A stretch of DNA of 64,000 nucleotides from Bradyrhizobium oligotrophicum S58 (GTDB lineage Bacteria; Pseudomonadota; Alphaproteobacteria; Rhizobiales; Xanthobacteraceae). The notes under the pieces were generated by a model. It had not been told where the DNA came from. It saw only the letters and a list, made by a program, of their open reading frames with translations, and did no database searches. Numbering within the stretch: position 1 is the stretch's first letter; each line of letters opens with the position of its first letter. Shown one piece after another: positions 56,883-64,000 of the stretch. The position numbers and the translations under genes are program-made. Where the stretch lies: assembly GCF_000344805.1 (NCBI RefSeq), contig NC_020453.1, positions 7,606,001 through 7,670,000 of the forward strand, given 5' to 3'.

Positions 56883-57422
56883 TCACAACCTGCTGAGATC
56901 CGGGAACGGGCGCACCGGGTCCTTGCCGTCCCAGTCCTGCGAAGCCTCGCGGATCATGCGGAACATCGTGCCCTTCGGTCCCAGCACCTCCGACAGCTCG
57001 ATGACGGTGCCGGGATGATAGTGCGTGTCAAAATAGATGAAGCGGCCGCGCTCGCCAACCTCGCCGCTCATGACCGGCTTGAAGCCCTGGCCGAGCAGCC
57101 GTTCGAGATCGGCGTCGTAGCTCTCGGTCCAATACGCCACATGCTGCAGGCCGAAATGGCCAGCTTGCGTGAAGTCGCGATACATCGAGGGCACGTCGTT
57201 GCGGCACTGGATCAGCTCGATCTGCAGCGGGCCGGAATTGGCCAGCGCCACCGAATTGTGCGGCTCGTAGCTCGCGCCGCGATATTGGTAGTTCCTGATC
57301 GGGACACGCTCGTTGTAGAAAAACGGGCCGACGCCCAGCACGCGTGACCAGTAATCCATCGCCGCCTCGATATCGGGTACGACATACCCGGCTTGACGGA
57401 TCTCGCCGAACAGGCGGCTCAT
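56883..57422 (-). CDS. VOC-family protein in the sugar-acid operon
   Basis: A 179-residue single VOC protein. Likely metal ligands: Glu in LQIELIQCRND, His in HVAYWTE, Glu in VIELSEVLG. The ATG at 57422 has AAGGA seven bases upstream. It lies between the TRAP transporter and the RuBisCO-like gene in one operon, so it probably catalyses an isomerisation, epimerisation or lyase step before or after the kinase/decarboxylase steps. The exact reaction is unknown. Confidence 0.82.
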   Translation of the reverse strand: MSRLFGEIRQAGYVVPDIEAAMDYWSRVLGVGPFFYNERVPIRNYQYRGASYEPHNSVALANSGPLQIELIQCRNDVPSMYRDFTQAGHFGLQHVAYWTESYDADLERLLGQGFKPVMSGEVGERGRFIYFDTHYHPGTVIELSEVLGPKGTMFRMIREASQDWDGKDPVRPFPDLSRL

Positions 57423-57453
57423 GGCAACGTCCTTTCCAACACTGGCCCAAACA

Positions 57454-59331
57454 TCAAAGGAAGCCGATCGAGAACCACGGGATTGCGGCCACGGCGACAA
57501 GACCGAGCAGCAGCGCGAGCACATAGCCCCAGATGTAGCGCAGCCCCTCGTCCGGATTGATCTTGCTGATGGCGCAGGCGCCGTAGTAGCCGACGCCGAA
57601 CGGCGGCGCGAACAGGCCGATGCCCATCGCGAAGATCACCACCATCGCGTAGTGCACCTCGTGCACGCCGGCCTGGCGTGCGATCGGGAACAGCAGCGGC
57701 CCGAACAGCACGATCGCTGGAATGCCTTCGAGGATGCTGCCGAGGATGATGAAGGTCACGATCGAAACCGCCAGGAAGCCCCAGGCCCCGCCGGGAATGG
57801 CCGCCATCAGCTCCGCAAGCTTCTGCGAGAAGCCGGATTGGGTGAGACCCCAGGCCATCGCCGTGGCGCAGCCGATGATGAAGACGATGGCGCCGGTGAG
57901 CGCGGCGGTCTCGACCAGCATCGCCGGCAGCCGGCGCCAGTCGAACTGGCGATAGATCAGGAGGCCGGCGATCACGGAATAGGCGATGCCGATGGTCGAG
58001 ACCTCGGTGGCGGTCGCCACGCCTTCCACCACGGCAAGCCGGATCACAAATGGCAGTGCGATCGCGGGCAAGGCGACCAGGCCGAGCCGTCCGACCTCGC
58101 GCCACGTCGGACGCCGGACATGGCTGAGATCCTCGTTACGATAGCGCCACCAGACGACGCTGCACAACCCGAGGCCCAGCACCAGCGCCGGCAGCATGCC
58201 GCCGGTAAACAGCGCGGCGATCGAGACGCCGGTGACGGAACCAATCGTGATCAGCACGATCGAGGGCGGAATGGTTTCGGTCTGCGCGCCCGTGGCCGCG
58301 AGCAGCGCGACGAGATCGCCCGGCTTGGCGCCGCGCGCTTGCATCTCTGGAAACAACACCGGCGCGATCGCGGCCATGTCGGCGATCTTCGAGCCTGAAA
58401 TGCCCGACACCAGATACATGGCGCCGATCAGCACATAAGAGAGCCCGCCTCTGACGTGGCCGAGCAGCGCCGACAGCCACTGAATCATGGCCGCGGCCAT
58501 CCCGGTCATGCCGATCAGGGCGCCCAGGAAGATGAACAGCGGCACGGCCAGGAGAACGAGATGGCTCATGCCCTCGTCGAGCCGGCCGACCATCACCAGC
58601 ATCGGCGTCGAGGTGGTCAAGCCGAGATAGCCGAAGGTGGCGAGCGCGAAGGCGAACGCGATCGGCACGCCCGCGAACACGTTGAGGCCGACGACGCCGA
58701 CGAAGAAAACCACGAGATTGAGCCGTCCGAGCGGCTTCAGCACCGGTCCCGCGAGCCAGAACACCATCAGCAATGCAGCCGTGAGCGCGATCGCGAGGAG
58801 CACCGGCTTGAGTGCGTGCAGCCGCACCAGGCGAAACACCGCCGCAAGCAGCATCAGCGCAATCCCGGTCGGGATCGCCGCCGCGCGCCAGGCGCTGGCG
58901 ATTTCCAGCGCCGGCGTGACGATGAAGCGTTCCTCGGATGCGTAGTCCAGCGCATGCGGCAGGATCAGCAGCAGGAACGCGATCGCCGCCGTCGTCGCCA
59001 CGGCTTCGAGCAGCGCCCTCACCGCGGGCGACACCCGCGCCACCACGCCTGTCATGCGCATGTGCTCGCCGCGCCGGAGCGCGATCGCTGCACCCAGCAT
59101 CGACAGCCACAGGAACAGGATCGAGGCGAGCTCGTCCGACCACACCAGCGGCGCATGCAGGACGTAGCGCGCGATGACGCCGGCGCCGAGGATCAGGATC
59201 TCGGCGACCAGCACGATCGCGGCAACGGCCTCGACGATGCGGCCCACGGTCTGCTCGATCCGATGGGCAGCCGCCGTCAGGCCTGATGCCGGCAGATCCG
59301 GCGCCGGCATCGCAACCGCGTGACTGTTCAT
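57454..59331 (-). CDS. Fused TRAP transporter permease (DctQ-DctM)
   Basis: A 625-residue membrane protein that joins the small (DctQ) and large (DctM) TRAP permeases. The DctQ part spans residues about 20-180 (RYVLHAPLVWSDELASILFLWLSMLGAAIALRRGEHM); the DctM part begins about residue 205 and has VPLFIFLGALIGMTGMA, GSKIADMAAIAPVLFPEM and GIGLFAPPFGVGYYGACAI. The ATG at 59331 has GGGAG ten bases upstream. It follows the binding-protein gene by 31 bases and uses a sodium gradient, as is usual for TRAP systems, to import an organic or sugar acid. Confidence 0.9.
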   Translation of the reverse strand: MNSHAVAMPAPDLPASGLTAAAHRIEQTVGRIVEAVAAIVLVAEILILGAGVIARYVLHAPLVWSDELASILFLWLSMLGAAIALRRGEHMRMTGVVARVSPAVRALLEAVATTAAIAFLLLILPHALDYASEERFIVTPALEIASAWRAAAIPTGIALMLLAAVFRLVRLHALKPVLLAIALTAALLMVFWLAGPVLKPLGRLNLVVFFVGVVGLNVFAGVPIAFAFALATFGYLGLTTSTPMLVMVGRLDEGMSHLVLLAVPLFIFLGALIGMTGMAAAMIQWLSALLGHVRGGLSYVLIGAMYLVSGISGSKIADMAAIAPVLFPEMQARGAKPGDLVALLAATGAQTETIPPSIVLITIGSVTGVSIAALFTGGMLPALVLGLGLCSVVWWRYRNEDLSHVRRPTWREVGRLGLVALPAIALPFVIRLAVVEGVATATEVSTIGIAYSVIAGLLIYRQFDWRRLPAMLVETAALTGAIVFIIGCATAMAWGLTQSGFSQKLAELMAAIPGGAWGFLAVSIVTFIILGSILEGIPAIVLFGPLLFPIARQAGVHEVHYAMVVIFAMGIGLFAPPFGVGYYGACAISKINPDEGLRYIWGYVLALLLGLVAVAAIPWFSIGFL

Positions 59332-59362
59332 GGCGCTCGACTCCCGAAGCATCTGGCGACGC

Positions 59363-60379
59363 TCAGGCGAGCACGCCGACCTCTTTCTCCAGCAGGCCCC
59401 ACGCCTCCGCGCCGAACCGCTCCTTCCATTCCTTGTAGAAGCCGGCGTCGCGCAGCTTGGCGCGGAAGGAGTCCGGCGCGGCCTTGTTGAAGGCGAGGCC
59501 CTTGGCCTGCAGTTCGGCCTGAACCGATTCATTCAGGCGCCTGACGTCGTCGCGCTGCTTCATGCCGGCGTCGTTGAGCGCCTCGGTGATGACGGCCTTG
59601 ACGTCATCGGGCAGACCCGCCCAGGCGCGGCCGTTGGCGACGAACCAGAAGCCGTCCCAGATGTGGTTGGTGAGCGCGCAGAATTTCTGCACCTCGTAGA
59701 GCTTGGCGACCTGGATGATCGACACCGGGTTCTCTTGCGCATCGACGATGCGGGTCTGCAGCGAGGTATAGACCTCGCTGAACTGCAGGCTGGCCGGCGC
59801 CGAGTCGAGCGCCTTGAACATCGACAGGCTGAGCGGGCTCACCGGCACGCGGATCTTGAGCCCCGCCATGTCCTTGGCCGACTCGATCGGCTTGCTGCTC
59901 GAGGTCATCTGGCGGAAGCCGTTGTCCCAGATCTTCTCGAACGCGTGCAGATTGACCTTGGCGATCGCGGCGCGAACATGCGCGCCGAGGCCGCCATCCA
60001 TCGCGCGCCAGACCTGATCGTAATCGGCGAAGGCGAAGCCGACCGCGTTGATCGCGGCCACCGGCACCAGCGTCGCGATCACCAGCGCCGACGGCGTGAA
60101 GAAGGTGATGCCGCCATTGCGCACCTGGCTCAGCATGTCCGTGTCGCCGCCGAGCTGGTTGTTGGGGAAGATCTTGATCTCGACCCGGCCGTTGGTCTTG
60201 TCCCTGACCTGATCGGCCGCCTGCTGCGCGCGGATGTTGAGCGGATGGGTCGAGGGCAGATTGTTGCCGTAGCGCAGCTCGATCTCGGCTGCGCGCGCCA
60301 CGACAGGCGCGCCGATCATTGAGGCCGCGGAGGCACTCGCGAGCACCCCCAGGACGCTGCGCCGGCTCAGTCGGGTCAT
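59363..60379 (-). CDS. TRAP transporter substrate-binding protein (DctP)
   Basis: A 338-residue periplasmic binding protein of the DctP family. A twin-arginine-like signal (RLSRRSVLGVLASASAASM) is cut near VARAAEIELR. The mature part has NNLPSTHPLNIRAQQAADQVR, LKIRVPVSP with the ligand-carboxylate Arg, and FSEVYTSLQTRIVDAQENPVS. GGGAGG lies just before the ATG at 60379. It is the first gene of a minus-strand operon running to at least 54.3 kb and faces the LacI regulator across 148 bases. Confidence 0.9.
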   Translation of the reverse strand: MTRLSRRSVLGVLASASAASMIGAPVVARAAEIELRYGNNLPSTHPLNIRAQQAADQVRDKTNGRVEIKIFPNNQLGGDTDMLSQVRNGGITFFTPSALVIATLVPVAAINAVGFAFADYDQVWRAMDGGLGAHVRAAIAKVNLHAFEKIWDNGFRQMTSSSKPIESAKDMAGLKIRVPVSPLSLSMFKALDSAPASLQFSEVYTSLQTRIVDAQENPVSIIQVAKLYEVQKFCALTNHIWDGFWFVANGRAWAGLPDDVKAVITEALNDAGMKQRDDVRRLNESVQAELQAKGLAFNKAAPDSFRAKLRDAGFYKEWKERFGAEAWGLLEKEVGVLA

Positions 60380-60471
60380 GACTTCCTCCCTTTGTTGTTG
60401 GTCGGCCAGCCCTTGTTGTCAGGCTCTTGCCGCATCGTCGCCGGCACGATAGAGAGCACGGATGACGGCCG

Positions 60472-60511
60472 TCAAACTCAATTCTTGATGGTTTTTGATG
60501 GCTTTTTGACC
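60472..60511. promoter_or_regulatory. Cluster of TCAA/TTGA half-sites, candidate LacI operator
   Basis: Contains TCAA (60472-60475), the palindrome TCAA-TTC-TTGA (60478-60488), and the direct repeats TTGATGG at 60485-60491 and 60495-60501 (10-base period), with a related TTGACC at 60506-60511. It lies between the divergent DctP and LacI genes. Half-site clusters at helical-turn spacing fit a LacI-type operator. Confidence 0.45.
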
Positions 60512-60527
60512 CGCCAGGAACGACCTG

Positions 60528-61580
60528 ATGACGGAGACGAGCACTGAAACGCCGCGCCGCCGCCGGCGGGCGGGCATCGACGACATCGCGCGGCTTTCCG
60601 GCGTCTCCGCCGCCACCGTCGACCGCGTGTTGAACCAGCGGCCCGGCGTTCGCCCCATCACGGTGCAACGCGTGCTGCAGGCCGCCAAAGAGCTCGGCTA
60701 TCTCATGGAAGGCACGCTGCACGCGCAGGCGCTGAAGCCGTGGCGGCTCGGCTTCCTGCTGCCGGCCGGCACCAATCGCTTTCTCAACATGCTGGGACGG
60801 CTGATCATCTCCTCGCAGGACCAGCTCGCCTCGTTCAACATGCGCGCCCGCGTCGAGCACATCGAGAGCCTGAAGCCGGATCTGCTGGCGCAGGAGCTGC
60901 TGCGGCTCGGCCGTGAGGTCGACGGCATCGTGTTCATGGCGATCGAGCATCCTGCGGTCCGCGAGTCGGTCGACGTGCTCGCCGAACGCGGCGTGCCGAC
61001 GGTGACGCTGATCTCGGACATCGCCAATACACGACGCGTCGCCTATGTCGGGCTCGATAACCGTGCGGCCGGCCGCACCGCTGGCTATCTGATCGCGCGC
61101 TTCATCGGCAACCGCCCGGCGCAGGTGGCGATGATCGCGGGCAGCCTCAGCTATCGCGCCCATGAGGAGCGCGAGATGGGCTTCCTGCATCTGTTCCGCG
61201 AACAATTTCCTGAGATCGAGGTCGTGGGTCTGCGCGAGGGTCACGACGACGAAGCGCACAACTATCGCCAGACCAAGCTGCTGCTGGCCAAGCATCCGCG
61301 GCTTGCCGGCATCTACAACATCGGCGGCGGCGCCGACGGCATCGGACGCGCGCTACGCGAGGCCGGGCGCCAGCACGACGTGGTGTTCGTCGGCCATGGC
61401 CTGTCGCCCGACACCCGCGCGATGCTGCTCGACGGCACCCTGGACGCCGTGATCTCGCAGAACCCGCAGACCTCGCTGATGGACTGCGTCACCATCTTCT
61501 CCAGCCTGCGCGCCGGACGCGCCGTGCAGGACATCGCACGCGCCCGCGCCGAACTGATCCTGCGCGAGAACCTGCCGTGA
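60528..61580 (+). CDS. LacI-family transcriptional regulator
   Basis: A 350-residue LacI-type repressor. The helix-turn-helix lies at residues about 14-58 (GIDDIARLSGVSAATVDRVLNQRPGV), then a hinge and a periplasmic-binding-like domain (GFLLPAGTNRFLNMLGRLI, IAGSLSYRAHEERE, GIYNIGGGADGIGRAL). AGGA lies eight bases before the ATG. It is divergent from the TRAP operon and probably represses it, releasing when it binds a sugar or sugar acid. Confidence 0.9.
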   Translation: MTETSTETPRRRRRAGIDDIARLSGVSAATVDRVLNQRPGVRPITVQRVLQAAKELGYLMEGTLHAQALKPWRLGFLLPAGTNRFLNMLGRLIISSQDQLASFNMRARVEHIESLKPDLLAQELLRLGREVDGIVFMAIEHPAVRESVDVLAERGVPTVTLISDIANTRRVAYVGLDNRAAGRTAGYLIARFIGNRPAQVAMIAGSLSYRAHEEREMGFLHLFREQFPEIEVVGLREGHDDEAHNYRQTKLLLAKHPRLAGIYNIGGGADGIGRALREAGRQHDVVFVGHGLSPDTRAMLLDGTLDAVISQNPQTSLMDCVTIFSSLRAGRAVQDIARARAELILRENLP

Positions 61581-61590
61581 CCTAAATTCG

Positions 61591-62484
61591 TCAGCCTGCG
61601 TTTCTGCCGAAGCGCTCGACCAGGAAGTCGATGAAGAGGCGGACCTTCACCGACAGGTGTCGCGTCGGCGGATAGATCGCGTAGAGCGCCAGCGGTGGCG
61701 CGATGTAGTCGGAGAGGATCGCGGTGAGCGCGCCGCTCGCGAGCGCCTCCGCGGCGATGAAGCGCGGGATCAGCGCGATGCCCTGCCCGCGGATAGCGAC
61801 GTCGCGCAGCACCTCGGCATTGTTGACGCACAGTCTCCAGGCCGGCTGGATCCAATGATCGCCGTCGCGTCCCGTGAGCTTCCACTGATTGCCGGTCAGC
61901 AGGAAGCCATAGGTCAGCGAGGTGTGGCGGCGGAGATCCTCCGGGCTTTGCGGCGTGCCATGCCGCGCCAGATAGCCGGGCGCGGCGCAGATAACGCGCT
62001 CGACCGGCATGATCCGTCGCGCCACCAGGCTGGAGGATTCCAGCTCGGCGATCCGCAAGGTCACGTCGAAGCCGTCCTGCACCGGATCGAGCAGGTCGTC
62101 GCTGAGCACGATCTGCAGCTGCAACTCGGGGTAATCGGCCATGAAATCGGCAACGACCGGCCCGAGCCGCATGGTGCCGAACGACATCGGCGCATTGACG
62201 CGGAGCAGCCCGCGCGGCGCGGCCTGGGACTGGCTGACGGCCTGGTCGGCCGCGTCGAGCTCGGCGAGGATAGCAACTGCGCGCTCGAAATAGCGCTGGC
62301 CGGTCTCGGTCGGGCTGGCGTGACGCGTGGTGCGGACGATGAGTTGCACGCCGAGGCTCTGCTCGAGCTCGCCGATATATTTCGAGATCGCCGAGCGCGA
62401 CAGCCGCAGCTGCCGCCCGGCTTCAGCAAAACTGCCGCTCTCGACCACCTTCACGAAGGCGCGCAGGCTGCTCAGTTTGTCCAT
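61591..62484 (-). CDS. LysR-family transcriptional regulator
   Basis: A 297-residue LysR regulator. The winged helix-turn-helix (residues about 1-60) reads LSSLRAFVKVVESGSFAEAGR and SRSAISKYIGELEQSLGVQL; the effector domain follows from about residue 90. It is divergent from a VOC dioxygenase gene, 138 bases away, and likely controls it. The intergenic region has an ATTG (62541-62544) / CAAT (62564-62567) pair that could be part of its binding site. Confidence 0.9.
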   Translation of the reverse strand: MDKLSSLRAFVKVVESGSFAEAGRQLRLSRSAISKYIGELEQSLGVQLIVRTTRHASPTETGQRYFERAVAILAELDAADQAVSQSQAAPRGLLRVNAPMSFGTMRLGPVVADFMADYPELQLQIVLSDDLLDPVQDGFDVTLRIAELESSSLVARRIMPVERVICAAPGYLARHGTPQSPEDLRRHTSLTYGFLLTGNQWKLTGRDGDHWIQPAWRLCVNNAEVLRDVAIRGQGIALIPRFIAAEALASGALTAILSDYIAPPLALYAIYPPTRHLSVKVRLFIDFLVERFGRNAG

Positions 62485-62622
62485 GGTCCCCGGACCATTA
62501 TTGTCGCCATTTCGTAGACAGAGACGTCACAAGAGCACGGATTGTCTCCAAATCAAAGCCGACCAATATTGCGTCACAGGAATTCAACGGCCCACTCGGG
62601 GCCCTACCGGCAGGAGACCCAC

Positions 62623-63561
62623 ATGCCCGGACTTCACCACGTGACAGCGATTGCCGGCGACGCGATCCGCAATTTCGGCTTCTACACCCGCGATCTCGGC
62701 CTGCGCTTCGTCAAGAAGACGGTCAATTTCGACGATCCCGGCACCTATCATTTCTATTATGGCGACGAGACCGGCCGCCCCGGCACCATCCTGACCTTCT
62801 TCCCCTGGGCCGGCGCGCGGCCCGGCCGTCGCGGCGTCGGCGAGACGCATCAGACCGCGTTCCGGGTGCCGCAGCGCTCCCTCGGCTACTGGACGCAGCG
62901 GCTCACCGAAAAGGGCATCGCCTATGAGGCGCTGGAGAAACGCTTCGGCGAATCCGTGCTGCCGTTCACCGATCCCGACGGCATGGCGCTGGCGCTGGTC
63001 GGCGTCCCCGGCGCGGAGAATGAGCCGGGTTACAGCAATGGCGACATTCCGGCCGAGCACGCCATCCGCGGCTTCCACGGCATCACGCTGCTGCTCGACT
63101 CGGCCGAGAAGACCGCCGCCGTCCTGACCGACGTGTTCGGCTTCGAGGAAAAGGGGCGCGAAGGCTCGGTGATCCGCTTCAAGGCGCCGGGCGACGCGCA
63201 AGGCAGCGTGGTCGACATCTACGAGGCCAAGGGATTCCTTCGCGGCGCGCAGGGTGCCGGCTCGGTGCATCATATCGCGTTCCGTGCGGCCGACGACGCG
63301 GCGCAGGGTGTCATGGCGCAGCGGCTGGTCGATCGCCACGGCCTGCATCCGACCGAGCAGAAGGACCGCAACTACTTCCGCTCGATCTACTTCCGCGAGC
63401 CGGGCGGCGTGCTGTTCGAGATCGCGACCGACATCCCGGGCTTTGCGGTCGACGAGCCGGTCGCCGAGCTCGGACGCAATCTGAAGCTGCCCGCGTTCCT
63501 CGAATCGCACCGCAAGCAGATCGAGGGCGTGCTGCCCAACCTCGAGGAGGCCACATCGTGA
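62623..63561 (+). CDS. Ring-cleaving-type VOC dioxygenase (MhqO-like)
   Basis: A 312-residue protein with two VOC units. It begins MPGLHHVTAIAGDAIRN and has the second-half motifs VHHIAFRAADD and GVLFEIATDIPGF, with the metal ligands His (residues 5-6 region), His (VHHIAF) and Glu (LFEIATD). AGGAG lies seven bases before the ATG. Related MhqO/YaiA-type proteins act in hydroquinone and quinone detoxification. The stop overlaps the next start by four bases (GTGA). Confidence 0.87.
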   Translation: MPGLHHVTAIAGDAIRNFGFYTRDLGLRFVKKTVNFDDPGTYHFYYGDETGRPGTILTFFPWAGARPGRRGVGETHQTAFRVPQRSLGYWTQRLTEKGIAYEALEKRFGESVLPFTDPDGMALALVGVPGAENEPGYSNGDIPAEHAIRGFHGITLLLDSAEKTAAVLTDVFGFEEKGREGSVIRFKAPGDAQGSVVDIYEAKGFLRGAQGAGSVHHIAFRAADDAAQGVMAQRLVDRHGLHPTEQKDRNYFRSIYFREPGGVLFEIATDIPGFAVDEPVAELGRNLKLPAFLESHRKQIEGVLPNLEEATS

Positions 63562-64000
63562 CCGGGACATTGTCCTTCACCCACCGCTTCCAGCCTGGAA
63601 GCACACCGGGAGCAGCACCATTGCTGCTCCTGCACGGCACCGGCGGCGACGAGAACGATCTGCTGCCGCTTGGCGCCACGCTGTCGCCCGGCGCGGCGCT
63701 GCTGTCGCCGCGCGGGCAGGTGCTCGAACATGGCATGCCGCGCTTCTTCCGCCGCTTGGCGGAAGGCGTGTTCGACGAAGACGATGTGCGCCGGCGCGCG
63801 CTGGAGCTCGGCGCCTTCGTCGGCGAGGCACGTCAGCGCTATGGCATCGCGGCGCCGGTCGCGGTCGGCTATTCCAACGGCGCCAACATCGCCGCCGCGC
63901 TGTTGCTGCTACAGCCGGAGGTGCTGGCCGGCGCGGTGCTGTTCCGCGCCATGGTGCCGCTGACGCAACCGCCGGCAGTCAAGCTGAAGCGCCAGCCGGT
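63558..64000 (+). CDS. Esterase/carboxylesterase-like alpha/beta hydrolase (3' end outside window)
   Basis: The first 147 residues of an alpha/beta hydrolase. It has LLLLHGTGGDENDLLPLG near the N-terminus and the nucleophile elbow VGYSNGANIAAA. The start is a GTG that overlaps the preceding stop, with GGAGG eight bases upstream. The MhqD-type carboxylesterases that accompany MhqO-type dioxygenases have this layout. The gene runs off the window end. Confidence 0.85.
   Translation, partial: MTGTLSFTHRFQPGSTPGAAPLLLLHGTGGDENDLLPLGATLSPGAALLSPRGQVLEHGMPRFFRRLAEGVFDEDDVRRRALELGAFVGEARQRYGIAAPVAVGYSNGANIAAALLLLQPEVLAGAVLFRAMVPLTQPPAVKLKRQP

Overview
The window looks like chromosomal DNA of a high-GC alphaproteobacterium. 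Bradyrhizobium or a close relative is the best fit, judged from gene families, codon bias, and dispersed palindromic repeats of kinds I associate with Bradyrhizobium intergenic DNA. I see no tRNA, rRNA, CRISPR array, transposase or integrase. Because GC is high, many long antisense ORFs overlap the real genes and were discarded.

Layout. 1-9.1 kb: a CHASE2-type nucleotide cyclase (cut by the window edge), a 2098-residue FecR/VCBS/RTX-like surface protein, and a LapG-like transglutaminase-fold cysteine protease. 9.1-11.6 kb: an amidase and a LysE-type exporter. 11.7-17.5 kb: a heavy-metal efflux operon (small His/Cys-rich exported protein, then czcC, czcB, czcA). 17.5-24.0 kb, minus strand: a compact operon of a CHAT-protease/STAND-ATPase/TPR protein, a caspase-like protein and an alpha/beta hydrolase. 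This is the most interesting region and a good candidate for an undescribed signalling, conflict or cell-death-like system. 24.2-26.2 kb: a winged-helix regulator facing a dienelactone hydrolase/NTF2-like fusion. 26.3-32.1 kb: a tightly overlapping dipeptide-type ABC importer operon ending in an SDR. 32.3-43.7 kb: small exported proteins, a GFA-family protein, an M29 aminopeptidase, a DUF4399 protein, a cupin, an MBL-fold protein, an alpha/beta hydrolase and an ABC exporter, interrupted by repeat-bearing intergenic DNA.

43.9-54.2 kb centres on nitrogen or ureide scavenging. It has a hydantoin-racemase-like protein without the usual cysteines, a spermidine/putrescine-type ABC importer, two different 5-hydroxyisourate hydrolases, an MFS permease, an amidase and a PuuE allantoinase-OHCU decarboxylase fusion. 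Together these supply the steps from 5-hydroxyisourate to allantoate; no urate oxidase lies in the window. 54.3-61.6 kb is a sugar-acid operon: LacI regulator facing a TRAP transporter (DctP plus fused DctQM), a VOC protein, a RuBisCO-like protein and a DUF1537 kinase, resembling the OiaX/OiaK pair of apionate metabolism. 61.6-64 kb: a LysR regulator facing a VOC dioxygenase and an esterase-like hydrolase (cut by the window edge), a pairing reminiscent of MhqO/MhqD quinone detoxification.

All assignments come from reading translated motifs, gene order and ribosome-binding sites. No database search was run.
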